From: Rhodoblastus sp963704565
GTDB taxonomy: Bacteria > Pseudomonadota > Alphaproteobacteria > Rhizobiales > Beijerinckiaceae
Assembly (NCBI GenBank): GCA_963704565.1
Contig: OY969917.1
Coordinates: forward strand, 3,224,001 to 3,288,000
Direction of reading: 5' to 3'
DNA: 64,000 nt
How positions within the stretch are numbered: the stretch's first letter is position 1; the number at the start of each line of letters is the position of its first letter. Below are positions 55,940 through 64,000 of the stretch, in pieces. The notes below the pieces were generated by a model. It was given only the letters and a program-made list of their open reading frames with translations. It did no database searches and was not told the DNA's origin. Both the position numbers and the translations under genes were made by a program.

Positions 55940-56599
55940 ATGGAACTGCTCGCATTCGCCCGCGGCCCGGCCTTGACCTTTTCTCTGGCGATCTTCGTCC
56001 TCGGCGCGGTGTGGCGTCTGGTCGGCGTGCTCGCGCTGCCGCCCTGGCATGATTATTCGCCGCCGCGCGAGGGCTCAGCCCCGAACTGGCTCTCGGCGAT
56101 CCGCGCGGTCTTCCGCAAGACGATCCCGCATCGGACCTTCCTGAAGGATGGGATGTTCACGACCGTCAATGGCTATGTCTTCCATATCGGCCTGGCCATC
56201 GTCGTCTTCCTGTTCGTGCCGCATATTCTGCTGCTGCAGAGCCTGTTCGGCCTCTCCTGGCCCGGCCTTCCCAATGGCGTGATCACGGGGGTCGGCGCCC
56301 TGACGGCGGCCTCATTGGTCGCGGCTTTGGCCTATCGCCTGACCAGCCCGGTGCTGAAGCTGATCTCGCGCCCCAACGATTACATCAGCTGGCTTCTCAC
56401 CTTCCTGCCGGTCGTCACCGGCCTCGCCGCCACCGCCCATGTCGGCCTGCGCTACGAAACCATGCTGGCGCTGCACATCCTGAGCGTCTGCGCCATGCTG
56501 ATCTGGTTCCCCTTCGGCAAGCTGATGCACGCCTTTCTGTTCGTTCTGTCGCGCGGCGCGACGGGCATTCGCTTCGGACATAGAGGAGCGCAATTATGA
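55940..56599 (+). CDS. isp1: Isp1, cytochrome b-type membrane subunit
   Basis: A 219-residue protein with about five transmembrane helices (LTFSLAIFVLGAVWRLVGVLAL; VFHIGLAIVVFLFVPHILLL; GALTAASLVAALAYRL; WLLTFLPVVTGLAATAHVGLRY; HILSVCAMLIWFPFGKLMH). It resembles NarI-type cytochromes b; candidate heme His residues are H64-region (VFHIG), VPHI, AHVG and LHILS. It passes electrons from the small subunit toward the membrane pool or Isp2. It starts 3 bp after hynS and overlaps isp2. Confidence 0.9.
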   Translation: MELLAFARGPALTFSLAIFVLGAVWRLVGVLALPPWHDYSPPREGSAPNWLSAIRAVFRKTIPHRTFLKDGMFTTVNGYVFHIGLAIVVFLFVPHILLLQSLFGLSWPGLPNGVITGVGALTAASLVAALAYRLTSPVLKLISRPNDYISWLLTFLPVVTGLAATAHVGLRYETMLALHILSVCAMLIWFPFGKLMHAFLFVLSRGATGIRFGHRGAQL

Positions 56600-57903
56600 C
56601 CGCCAAGACGACAGCCTCGGGCGCGGCCTATGACGCGCAGGGCGATCGCGCCGACTCGGAGCGCCGCGACGCCGCCATGCAGGCCTTCGTGCGCGACTTC
56701 GCGCGCACCGCCGCGATCCATATGGAATCCTGCGTGCGCTGCGGCATGTGCGCCACGGCCTGCCAGTTCTATGTCACGACCGGCGATCCGAAATACACGC
56801 CGATCAACAAGCTGAAGCCGTTCGAACAGGCCTATCACCGCCATGTCGGGCCCTTCGCGCCGATCTATCGGCTGCTCGGCCTGAAATCCAACGTTTCGGT
56901 CGAGATGCTGGAGGAATGGGAGTCGCTGATCTATGACGGCTGCACATTGTGCGGCCGCTGCACGCTGGCCTGTCCGATGGGCATCGACATTTCCGAACTG
57001 ATCAAGGAGGCGCGGCACGGCATGTACAAGGCCGGGCTGGTCCCGGATCGCCTGGAGCTGATGGACCGCACCACCAAGGCCTGGGGCAGCCCGGCCTCGC
57101 CCTCGGAAGATTTCGCCGACATCATCCGCGACGCGGGCGAGGAACATGGCGTGCCGATGAATGTCGATCTGCCCAAGGCGGATTACGTCGTCACCGTCGC
57201 CCCGGCCGAACTGACCGAACACACCAAGGCTTTGTCCGACGTCGCCAAGATCCTCAACAAGATCGGCGCGAACTGGACCTATTCGACCGCGGGCTTCGAG
57301 GCCTCCAACATCGGCTATATCAACGGCAACCTCCCGCTTCAGGAGAAGATGACGCGCAAGATCATCGACAACGCCATCGCCATCGGCGCGCATACCTTGA
57401 TCCTGCCGGAATGCGGCCACGCCTATGGCGCGGCGCGCTGGGAGGCGGCGCGCTGGTACGGCAAGAAGCTGCCGCTGCGCATCATCCACATGACGGAATT
57501 TTTGGCCGAGGTCGTGACCAGCGGCAGGATCAAGCTGAAAAAAATGGGCGAGACCACCTGCTTCCACGACCCATGCCAGTTGGCGCGGCGCGGCGGCGTC
57601 ATCGAGGCGCCGCGCGCGGTGCTCAAAGGTCTCGGCCTCGACCTCACGGAATTCGAGGACCATGGCGAACTGGCCTGGTGCTGCGGCGGCGGCGGCGGCG
57701 TCGTCTCCAATGTCCGCGCCGATCCGCTGCGCTTCAAGGCTTTCGCGATCAAGCGCAAGCAGGTCGAGGAGGCCAGGACGCAGCATTTCGTCACCGCCTG
57801 CGGCCAGTGCCGGATCACCCTGACGCTCGGCGCCAAACACGACAAATGGGACCAGAAGGTCGAAAGCCTGCTGGAGCTCGTGGCCGACCATCTCGAAGAC
57901 TGA
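56596..57903 (+). CDS. isp2: Isp2, HdrD/DsrK-like iron-sulfur protein
   Basis: A 435-residue cytoplasmic protein. Two ferredoxin-like clusters are in CVRCGMCATACQFYV and CTLCGRCTLACPMGID. The CCG-type domain, as in heterodisulfide reductase HdrD, is seen in CFHDPCQLARRGG, WCCGGGGGVVSN and ACGQCRITL. In group 1e hydrogenases Isp1 and Isp2 link hydrogen oxidation to membrane or cytoplasmic thiol/sulfur redox carriers. It overlaps isp1 by 4 bp and precedes the large subunit. Confidence 0.93.
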   Translation: MTAKTTASGAAYDAQGDRADSERRDAAMQAFVRDFARTAAIHMESCVRCGMCATACQFYVTTGDPKYTPINKLKPFEQAYHRHVGPFAPIYRLLGLKSNVSVEMLEEWESLIYDGCTLCGRCTLACPMGIDISELIKEARHGMYKAGLVPDRLELMDRTTKAWGSPASPSEDFADIIRDAGEEHGVPMNVDLPKADYVVTVAPAELTEHTKALSDVAKILNKIGANWTYSTAGFEASNIGYINGNLPLQEKMTRKIIDNAIAIGAHTLILPECGHAYGAARWEAARWYGKKLPLRIIHMTEFLAEVVTSGRIKLKKMGETTCFHDPCQLARRGGVIEAPRAVLKGLGLDLTEFEDHGELAWCCGGGGGVVSNVRADPLRFKAFAIKRKQVEEARTQHFVTACGQCRITLTLGAKHDKWDQKVESLLELVADHLED

Positions 57904-57925
57904 AATCTGACCCGAGGACAATGCG

Positions 57926-59674
57926 ATGAGCAACCGCGTCGTCGTGGACCCGATCACCCGGATCGAAGGCCACCTGCGAATCGAAGCCGAACTGGGCGAT
58001 GGCAATTCCATCCGCCAGGCCTATTCCTCCGGCACCATGGTGCGCGGAATCGAGCTGATCCTCAAAGGGCGCGACCCGCGCGAGGCCTGGGCCTTCGCCC
58101 AGCGCATCTGCGGCGTCTGCACCCTGGTGCATGGCATCGCCTCGGTGCGGGCGGTGGAAAACGCGCTCGGCTACGACATTCCGGCCAACGCCCAGCTGAT
58201 CCGCAATCTGATGATCGGCGCGCAATATGTGCACGACCATGTCATGCACTTTTACCACCTCCATGCTCTGGACTGGGTGGACGTGGTCTCGGCGCTCAAG
58301 GCCGACCCCAAGGCGACCTCGGCTCTGGCGCAGAGCATTTCCTCCTACGCCAAGTCGAGCCCGGGCTATTTCTCCGATGTGCAGAAGCGCCTGCAGAAAT
58401 TCGTCAACAGCGGCCAGCTAGGCATTTTCGCCAACGGCTTCTGGGGCAATCCGGGCTACAAGCTGCCGCCCGAAGCCAATCTGATGGCCGTGGCCCATTA
58501 TCTCGACGCGCTCGCCTGGCAGCGCAATGTCGTCCAGATTCACACCATCTTCGGCGGCAAGAATCCGCATCCCAATTTCCTGGTCGGCGGTTCGCCGTCG
58601 CCGATCAGCGCCGGGCCGGGCGAGGTGGGCAGCGGCAGCGCCGCGACGGCGGTCAATATCGTCACGCTCAATCAGGTGCGCGGCATCATCCAGTCGATGC
58701 GCGACTTCGTCGATCAGGTCTATTTGCCGGACACGCTGGCGATTGCGAGTTTCTACAAGGATTGGTTCGCGCGCGGCGAAGGCCTGGGCAATTTCATGAC
58801 CTATGGCGATTTCCCCGCCGACGGCCGCGCCAAGAACAATAATCTGCTCATTCCGGCGGGGGTGATCGTCGGCCGCGACCTTACCCATATCGAGCCGGTC
58901 GACCTCAGCGATCCGCAGCAGATCCAGGAATTCGCCGCCCATAGCTGGTACGATTATTCCGCCGGCAAGAATGCGGGGCTGCATCCCTATGACGGCGAGA
59001 CCAATTTCGCCTATTCCGGGCCGCAGCCGCCCTATGAGCAGCTCGATGTGGAAAAATCCTATTCCTGGCTCAAGTCGCCGCGCTGGCGGGGCAAGGCGGT
59101 CGAGGTCGGACCGCTGGCGCGCGTGCTGATGCTCTACGCCAAGGGCCACGAGCAGACCCGCGAACTGGCCGGCATGGCGCTGAAAAAGCTCGACCTGCCG
59201 CTGACGGCGATGTTCTCGACGCTCGGCCGCACCGCGTCGCGCACGCTGGAATCGAAAATCATCGCCGATCAGATGGACGGCTGGCTCGACGCGCTGATGG
59301 CCAATATCCGCGCCGGCGACGTGGCGGTCCACAACGACACGTTATGGGATCCCTCGACCTGGCCGGCGGAGGCGCGCGGCTTCGGCGCCATGGAGGCCCC
59401 GCGCGGGGCGCTCGGACACTGGATCGTCATCAAGAACGGCAAGATCGACAATTATCAGGCGGTGGTGCCGAGCACCTGGAACGCCGGCCCGCGCGACGCG
59501 ACCGGACAGGCCGGCGCCTATGAGGCGGCGCTCCAGGACCGCCACACTCTGGCCGTTCCGACCCAGCCGCTCGAAATCCAGCGCACGATACATTCCTTCG
59601 ACCCCTGCATCGCCTGCGCGGTCCATGTGGTCGATCCGCAAGGCGAGGAAATGTCGTCGATCCGGGTGATTTAG
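57926..59674 (+). CDS. hynL: [NiFe]-hydrogenase large subunit
   Basis: A 582-residue catalytic subunit. The N-terminal nickel ligands are in AQRICGVCTLVHGIAS and the C-terminal ligands in DPCIACAVH. The 15-residue tail VVDPQGEEMSSIRVI after His is the expected peptide removed by the maturation protease. Other markers are VVDPITRIEGHLRIEAEL and VGGSPSPISAGPGE. Last gene of the operon; the order small–Isp1–Isp2–large is that of group 1e. The hyp maturation genes are not in the window. Confidence 0.97.
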   Translation: MSNRVVVDPITRIEGHLRIEAELGDGNSIRQAYSSGTMVRGIELILKGRDPREAWAFAQRICGVCTLVHGIASVRAVENALGYDIPANAQLIRNLMIGAQYVHDHVMHFYHLHALDWVDVVSALKADPKATSALAQSISSYAKSSPGYFSDVQKRLQKFVNSGQLGIFANGFWGNPGYKLPPEANLMAVAHYLDALAWQRNVVQIHTIFGGKNPHPNFLVGGSPSPISAGPGEVGSGSAATAVNIVTLNQVRGIIQSMRDFVDQVYLPDTLAIASFYKDWFARGEGLGNFMTYGDFPADGRAKNNNLLIPAGVIVGRDLTHIEPVDLSDPQQIQEFAAHSWYDYSAGKNAGLHPYDGETNFAYSGPQPPYEQLDVEKSYSWLKSPRWRGKAVEVGPLARVLMLYAKGHEQTRELAGMALKKLDLPLTAMFSTLGRTASRTLESKIIADQMDGWLDALMANIRAGDVAVHNDTLWDPSTWPAEARGFGAMEAPRGALGHWIVIKNGKIDNYQAVVPSTWNAGPRDATGQAGAYEAALQDRHTLAVPTQPLEIQRTIHSFDPCIACAVHVVDPQGEEMSSIRVI

Positions 59675-59691
59675 GGAACGCCGCCCCCAAT

Positions 59692-59789
59692 TCCCTCCCC
59701 CTTGTGGGGAGGGTAAGGGCGGGGGGTCACAGCAACTTCCTGAAACATGGGGTTCACCCCCACCCCGGCCCTCCCCACAAGGGGGAGGG
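59692..59789. repeat. Large imperfect palindrome
   Basis: CCCTCCCCCTTGTGGGGAGG near 59693 is mirrored by CCTCCCCACAAGGGGGAGGG near 59770. Inner arms AGGGCGGGGGGT and ACCCCCACCCCGGCCCT extend the pairing. It lies between the hydrogenase operon and a convergent gene and may stop transcription or belong to a dispersed palindrome family. Confidence 0.75.
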
Positions 59790-59815
59790 AGTCCGACGCC
59801 GGAGACGCGCATGTT

Positions 59816-60337
59816 TCAGAACGGCCTTCTCAGCCAGCGCGGCGTGCGCGCCGCGAATTCCTTCCATTCGTCGCCGAAGCGCAAGGCGAGATGGACCTCC
59901 TCGCGCCGGATCGCCAGCCGGTCCACGAGAAAGGCGGCGACGAAAGCCATGGGCACAAACCACAGGGCGCTGAACGCCAAACCGATCCCGATCAGCAGAA
60001 AGGTGTTGCCGAGATAGATCGGGTTGCGGGTATAGGCAAAAGGCCCTGAAGTGACGAGCCGCCCGGCGCCGCGATTGGGCAGGATGTTGGTGCGCGCCAG
60101 CAGCATCACGCCCATGGCCCAGAAATCGAAGGCCAGCCCGAAGGCGATGAACACGTCGCCGCACAACATGGCCCAGTCCGGCAGGAGCTTTCCGGTCGGG
60201 ACGACAGTTTGCAGCAGATAAGCGACGGCGCCCGCCACGACATAGAGAATCGGCGGCCAGGGAATCCAGTTGGGGCGGGTTGCGAAATCGATGACCAAGG
60301 GCTGACTCGGGCTATTGCGGGGCGACCGCCGGATCAT
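59816..60337 (-). CDS. Isoprenylcysteine carboxyl methyltransferase-family protein
   Basis: A 173-residue membrane protein with about four helices. The family signature is VTSGPFAYTRNPIYLGNTFLLIGIGL followed by RREEVHLALRFGDEWKEFAARTPRW, the SAM-binding C-terminal part. Bacterial members methylate lipids or unknown small molecules. The N-terminus (MIRRSPRNSPSQPLVIDF) could start later. It is convergent with the hydrogenase operon. Confidence 0.88.
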   Translation of the reverse strand: MIRRSPRNSPSQPLVIDFATRPNWIPWPPILYVVAGAVAYLLQTVVPTGKLLPDWAMLCGDVFIAFGLAFDFWAMGVMLLARTNILPNRGAGRLVTSGPFAYTRNPIYLGNTFLLIGIGLAFSALWFVPMAFVAAFLVDRLAIRREEVHLALRFGDEWKEFAARTPRWLRRPF

Positions 60338-60373
60338 GCGCGTTCGCCGGCGATTGTCCAGCCCGCCAGGTTT

Positions 60374-61495
60374 TCAGGCTTCACCCGCTGGAAATTCGAA
60401 CCCCAGTTGGCGCATCTCGGGGCCTTCCTCGAAGGCGGAGACGGTGACGCCGAGCAGGCGTATGCCTTTTGGCGGCGGGAACAGCGGCGCCAGCAGGGCA
60501 AGGCTGCGGCGCAGCAGGTCGGCGGTTGAGCTGACCGCTGCGGGCTCGCTATGGGCGCGGGTGAGCTGCTGGAAATCCGCAAATTTGACTTTCACCGTCA
60601 CGGTTCGGCCGCTCATCCGCGCGTGTTCGCAGGCGGCCCAGACTTTCTGGACGATGGGCGCGATTTTCTCCCGCGCCACGTCGAAGCTGAAGACATCCTC
60701 CAGAAAAGTGCTTTCCGCGCCGATCGATTTGCAGGCCCGGTCGGGCCGCACCGGGCGGTCGTCAATCCCGCGCGCGATGGCGTGGAAAAAACCGCCCGCC
60801 TTGCCGAAATGCTTTTGCAGGAATTCCGGTGCGCAGGCCTTCAAATCCGCGCCAGTCTCGATGCCCAGGCGGCGCATTTTCTCGGCGGTGGCGGGACCGA
60901 CGCCATGAAACTTCTTGACGGGAAGCGCCGCGACAAAGGCAGGCCCCGTTTTCGGCGTGATGACGAATTGCCCGTTCGGCTTGCGCTGGCCCGACGCCAT
61001 CTTGGCCAGGAATTTATTATAGGACACGCCGGCCGAGGCGGTGAGGCCGGTCTCGGCCAGGATCGCCGCCCTTATGTCCTCGGCGGCCGAGGCGGCGGTT
61101 TCACCCTCCGCCAGAAAATCGGTGACGTCGAGATAAGCTTCGTCGAGCGCCAGCGGTTCGATCAGCGGGGTGCGGCGGGCGAAAATGTCCCTGATTTTTT
61201 GCGAGACCGCGCGATAGACCTCGAAGCGCGGGGGCACGAAAACCAGTTCGGGACATTTGCGCAAAGCCGTCACCGAGGGCATGGCGGAATGGACCCCAAA
61301 GGCCCGCGCCTCATAGCTCGCCGCCGCCACCACGCCGCGCGCCCGCCCATGGCCGACCGCCAGAGGCCGGCCGCGCAAGGCGGGATTGTCGCGCTGTTCG
61401 ACCGACGCATAAAAGGCGTCCATGTCGACATGAATGATTTTTCTGACCCGCGACGGACCGGTCGCGGATTTGTCGCTGGCGTCGCCGGCGTTCAC
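60374..61495 (-). CDS. dinB: DNA polymerase IV
   Basis: A 373-residue Y-family translesion polymerase with a GTG start. Seen: IIHVDMDAFYASVEQRD (catalytic Asp), YEARAFGVHSAMPS, PLALDEAYLDVTDFL (catalytic Asp/Glu), AGVSYNKFLAKMAS, KFHGVGPATAEKMRRLGI (HhH) and the little-finger segment. The last residues lack an obvious QxxLF beta-clamp motif, ending FEFPAGEA. The start overlaps the stop of the thioredoxin gene (GTGA), suggesting coupled expression. Confidence 0.95.
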   Translation of the reverse strand: MNAGDASDKSATGPSRVRKIIHVDMDAFYASVEQRDNPALRGRPLAVGHGRARGVVAAASYEARAFGVHSAMPSVTALRKCPELVFVPPRFEVYRAVSQKIRDIFARRTPLIEPLALDEAYLDVTDFLAEGETAASAAEDIRAAILAETGLTASAGVSYNKFLAKMASGQRKPNGQFVITPKTGPAFVAALPVKKFHGVGPATAEKMRRLGIETGADLKACAPEFLQKHFGKAGGFFHAIARGIDDRPVRPDRACKSIGAESTFLEDVFSFDVAREKIAPIVQKVWAACEHARMSGRTVTVKVKFADFQQLTRAHSEPAAVSSTADLLRRSLALLAPLFPPPKGIRLLGVTVSAFEEGPEMRQLGFEFPAGEA

Positions 61496-61989
61496 GCTGC
61501 CGCGCCGTGGCTCGTCACCCAGCGCACGATATTATTGGCGTCGGTCGCGCCGGACTGCCGCGCGACTTCCTTGCCTTGGGAGATGACCACCAGGGTCGGA
61601 ATGCCGCGAATGTTGAACCGGCCGGCGATGCGCGGGAACATGTCGGTGTCCACCTTGAGGAAGCGCGCCGACACCTCCATTTTCCTGGCGGCGGCGACGA
61701 AATGCGGGCCCATGGTCTTGCACGGGCCGCACCATTCGGCCCAGAAATCGACGACGATCGGCAGGCTGGTGCGCTCGACATGGCGCTCGAACTCGGCCTC
61801 GTCATGGATTTCGATGACGCCGGGAAACAGGGCCGCGCCGCAAGCGCCGCAATCGGGCCGCAGGCCGCCGTGGAGCTTTTCGCCGCTGGCGCGATTGACC
61901 TTGCCGCAATGCGGGCAAACCACATGAACCTCGTCCACCTCTGTCCTCCATCGCCTGTCGCCGGGAGCCGAAAATCCGGCTTCGCTCAC
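61492..61989 (-). CDS. trxC: Thioredoxin 2
   Basis: A 165-residue protein. The N-terminal zinc ribbon has VCPHCGKVNRA and DCGACGAALF, typical of TrxC. The thioredoxin domain has the active site VVDFWAEWCGPCKTMGP and the cis-Pro in IRGIPTLVV. It reduces cytoplasmic disulfides, is often induced by oxidative stress, and is presumably recycled by TrxB (1849–2808). It overlaps dinB by 4 bp. Confidence 0.95.
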   Translation of the reverse strand: MSEAGFSAPGDRRWRTEVDEVHVVCPHCGKVNRASGEKLHGGLRPDCGACGAALFPGVIEIHDEAEFERHVERTSLPIVVDFWAEWCGPCKTMGPHFVAAARKMEVSARFLKVDTDMFPRIAGRFNIRGIPTLVVISQGKEVARQSGATDANNIVRWVTSHGAAA

Positions 61990-62040
61990 GATATATATTC
62001 GCGCGCGGCGATATGTTCCATAGACAGGCGGCGGCGGGGG

Positions 62041-62274
62041 TCAGGAATGGAGATTGTCGGGCGCTTCGCCGGCCTCGCCCTGCCCGGTTTCGCGGCAGGC
62101 GAGCTGGGCCTGACTGGCGTCGAGCGAGGCGCGGACCACATCGACAATCGGCGCGCCAATGCGCTTCAGCCATTCGACCCGGGCCATCCGGTGGCTTGCA
62201 TTTTCCGCGCATTTCGCGGCCCTGAGGCGCAAATGGTCGCGTCTTCTGGATTGGAAGTCGATAATCTCGCACAT
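62041..62274 (-). CDS. Small hypothetical protein
   Basis: A 77-residue protein starting MCEIIDFQSRRRDHLRLRAA, with GGAGAAG about 10 nt upstream. It is helical and basic in the first half and polar in the second (ACRETGQGEAGEAPDNLHS). No family is recognised. It is divergent from the enoyl-CoA hydratase gene. Confidence 0.5.
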   Translation of the reverse strand: MCEIIDFQSRRRDHLRLRAAKCAENASHRMARVEWLKRIGAPIVDVVRASLDASQAQLACRETGQGEAGEAPDNLHS

Positions 62275-62403
62275 GGGCGTCAGCTTCTCCGAGTCTCTCG
62301 TTCCCGTGAGGCGAAGAAGCAATTTCGGCGCCAGACTGGTCGCGGGGCAAACAGGCATCATATTGAAATAGCCCGCGAATCCAGCCAGCTTCGGGAGGAC
62401 GAC

Positions 62404-63189
62404 ATGACAGAAGGCCCTTTTCTTTTGCGCCAGGACGACGAGGGCGTCGTCACTCTGACACTGAATCGGCCCGCCTCGCGCAACGGCCTGTCGCTCGGCA
62501 TGCTGGGCGCCTTGCGCGACGCTTTGGCAGATATCGAAACGGATGCTTCCGCCCGCGTGGTGGTTCTGGCCGGCGCCGGGCCGGCCTTCTGCGCCGGCCA
62601 CGATCTCAAGGAAATGCGCGCGCGCGATTACGATCCCGCTTATGTCGAAAAACTTTTCACGCTTTGCGCCGAAGCGATGCAGGCGATCGTGGCTTTGCCC
62701 AAGCCGGTGATCGCCCGCGTCCATGGCGTCGCCACGGCGGCGGGGGCGCAGCTGGTCGCCAGCGCCGATCTGGCGCTTTGCGCCGAGGACGCGCGCTTCG
62801 CCACGCCGGGCGTGCATATCGGGCTGTTCTGCTCGACGCCCATGGTCGCCTTGTCGCGCAATATCGCGCCCAAGCACGCCATGCGGATGCTGCTGACCGG
62901 CGATCTCATCGACGCGGAAACCGCTCTGCGTTTTGGCCTCGTCAACGATGTGGCTCCCGCCGCCGAACTGGAGGCGCGCACCCTCGCCCTGGCCAGAAAA
63001 ATCGCGTCGAAATCGCCGCTGACCCTGGCTTTCGGCAAAAAGGCTTTCTACCGTCAGGCCGAATTGCCTTTGGCGGAAGCCTATGTTTTCGCCAGCGGCG
63101 TGATGGCGGAAAATCTGAAAGCGCGCGACGCGCGCGAAGGGATCGGCGCCTTCCTCGACAAGCGGGCGCCTTGCTGGACCGGAGAATGA
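62404..63189 (+). CDS. Enoyl-CoA hydratase/isomerase-family protein
   Basis: A 261-residue crotonase-fold enzyme. Seen: VVTLTLNRPASRNGLSLGML, the oxyanion-hole segment GAGPAFCAGHDLKEMRA and the second CoA-binding turn HGVATAAGAQLVASADLALC. One of the two usual catalytic Glu positions (ATPGVHIGLFC) has no Glu, as in several non-hydratase members, so the reaction is uncertain. It is followed after 1 bp by a CoA-binding protein gene. Confidence 0.9.
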   Translation: MTEGPFLLRQDDEGVVTLTLNRPASRNGLSLGMLGALRDALADIETDASARVVVLAGAGPAFCAGHDLKEMRARDYDPAYVEKLFTLCAEAMQAIVALPKPVIARVHGVATAAGAQLVASADLALCAEDARFATPGVHIGLFCSTPMVALSRNIAPKHAMRMLLTGDLIDAETALRFGLVNDVAPAAELEARTLALARKIASKSPLTLAFGKKAFYRQAELPLAEAYVFASGVMAENLKARDAREGIGAFLDKRAPCWTGE

Positions 63190-63190
63190 A

Positions 63191-63619
63191 ATGCTCACCA
63201 AAAATTCAGACGAAATCATCGCCCGCGTCCTGCAGGAAACCAGGACGATCGCGTTGATCGGCGCCAGCAAGAACCCGATGCGCCCCAGCCATGAGGTCAT
63301 GGCTTATCTGCAAAGCCGGGGCTATCGGGTCATTCCGGTCAATCCCGGCCTCGCCGGCCAGGTTCTGCTGGGCGAGACAGTGCGCGCCGACCTGTCGGAG
63401 ATCGAAGAGCCGGTGGACATGGTGGATATTTTCCGCCGCTCCGACGCCGTCCCGCCCGTGGTGGACGAGGCCATCGCCAAGGGCGCCAGAACCGTCTGGA
63501 TGCAGCTCGGCGTGCGCCACGACGCGGCGGCGGCCAAGGCGGAAGCGGCGGGTCTGACGGTCATCATGGAGCGCTGCCCGGCGATCGAAATTCCCCGGCT
63601 GGGGCTGCCGCGCGTTTAA
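63191..63619 (+). CDS. CoA-binding protein (YccU family)
   Basis: A 142-residue Rossmann-fold protein: IALIGASKNPMRPSHEVMAYLQ, YRVIPVNPGLAGQVLLGE, VDMVDIFRRSDAVPPVVDEA and GARTVWMQLGVRHDAAAAKAE, ending MERCPAIEIPRL. It matches the succinyl-CoA-ligase-like CoA-binding family; its role is not known. It is tightly linked to the hydratase gene. Confidence 0.9.
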   Translation: MLTKNSDEIIARVLQETRTIALIGASKNPMRPSHEVMAYLQSRGYRVIPVNPGLAGQVLLGETVRADLSEIEEPVDMVDIFRRSDAVPPVVDEAIAKGARTVWMQLGVRHDAAAAKAEAAGLTVIMERCPAIEIPRLGLPRV

Positions 63620-63656
63620 GCGCGACGCGATACGCCCTCGGCTGAACAAAGTGCGC

Positions 63657-63995
63657 TCACGCTGGCTTCTTCAGTTTTTGCCTTGGCGTGCGGGGCTTTT
63701 GGGCTGCCAGCGCATCGCGCAGAGCCGTGTCGATCCGTGCTTGCCATCCTGGTCCGGTGGCGCGGAAGGCGGCGAGCGTCGCATGATCCAGCCGCAGGCT
63801 CACCAACTCCTTTGTTGGAGCCTTTTGTTTGCCGCGTGTCCGTTTTATGCTTTCCGCAAGTTCCGGAAAGACCTGTTTGAACGGGCGCGCCTGCGAAAGT
63901 TCGGCGTCGGTCGCCTCCGGATTGTCCGAGACTTCGTCCCAGTCCGTTTTGGTGAAGTCGTGGCCCGGTTGGAAGTCACGCATTTTTGCGGGCAT
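63657..63995 (-). CDS. BrnA-family antitoxin
   Basis: A 112-residue protein. The C-terminal ribbon-helix-helix-like region (TKELVSLRLDHATLAAFRATGPGWQARIDTALRDAL) is typical of BrnA, which neutralises the RNase toxin BrnT and represses the operon. The N-terminal half (DWDEVSDNPEATDAELSQARPF) also fits. brnT normally precedes brnA, which would place it beyond the right window edge. Confidence 0.85.
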   Translation of the reverse strand: MPAKMRDFQPGHDFTKTDWDEVSDNPEATDAELSQARPFKQVFPELAESIKRTRGKQKAPTKELVSLRLDHATLAAFRATGPGWQARIDTALRDALAAQKPRTPRQKLKKPA

Positions 63996-64000
63996 AATCG

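Overview
The window comes from an alphaproteobacterium, most likely a high-GC member of the Hyphomicrobiales in or near the Beijerinckiaceae/Methylocystaceae. This is inferred from the CtrA–FliJ–SciP cell-cycle set, a PmtA-like methyltransferase, GC-rich coding and the elongator tRNA-Met sequence. No 16S gene is present, so the genus is not fixed.

Layout. 0–8.9 kb: core genes (a cut-off membrane protein, AraC regulator, thioredoxin reductase, single-domain receiver, CtrA, FliJ-like protein, YbhN-like membrane protein, SciP, MnmA, PmtA-like methyltransferase) ending in tRNA-Met(CAT) with its own promoter. 8.94–23.34 kb: an integrated element of about 14.4 kb bounded by a 48-bp direct repeat of the tRNA 3' end. 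It carries a tyrosine integrase, HTH regulators, an SSB/Toprim-primase/RepA-like helicase operon, an iteron-like cluster, a serine recombinase, terminase genes and a tape-measure/tail-lysozyme gene, but no recognisable portal, protease or capsid. It is a phage satellite or a capsid-less prophage derivative.

23.6–40.5 kb: the most interesting stretch. It combines a PP2C phosphatase, a transmembrane Ser/Thr kinase with Sel1-like repeats, a transmembrane FHA–trypsin protease, a transmembrane TIR protein with a degenerate nuclease-like tail, a membrane-anchored TAXI-type receptor, a SLOG-plus-membrane (SLATT-like) protein and its paralogue, a lipoprotein, a patatin phospholipase, a truncated DUF4062-like protein, a PPP-type metallophosphatase and a TPR/TRAFs-binding protein. 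These domain types recur in bacterial immunity and conflict signalling, and the TIR + SLOG + membrane effector combination resembles the logic of Thoeris. Joint function is inference: the genes lie on both strands and are not one operon.

40.6–53.8 kb: UDP-glucose dehydrogenase, DusA, a DUF2937 protein, MoaA, a bufferin-type copper-peptide operon (precursor, DUF692 enzyme, DUF2063 partner), a caspase-fold protein that has lost its catalytic residues, CysG, a TrpD2-like protein, a TauE/SafE permease and a FadL-type porin. Two 125-bp repeats flank dusA. 53.9–59.7 kb: an Isp-type [NiFe]-hydrogenase operon (maturation protease, HupH-like protein, small subunit, Isp1, Isp2, large subunit), matching the hynS-isp1-isp2-hynL order of group 1e enzymes. 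59.7–64 kb: an isoprenylcysteine-methyltransferase-like protein, DinB, thioredoxin 2, a small protein, enoyl-CoA hydratase, a CoA-binding protein and a BrnA antitoxin whose expected toxin partner would lie beyond the window edge.
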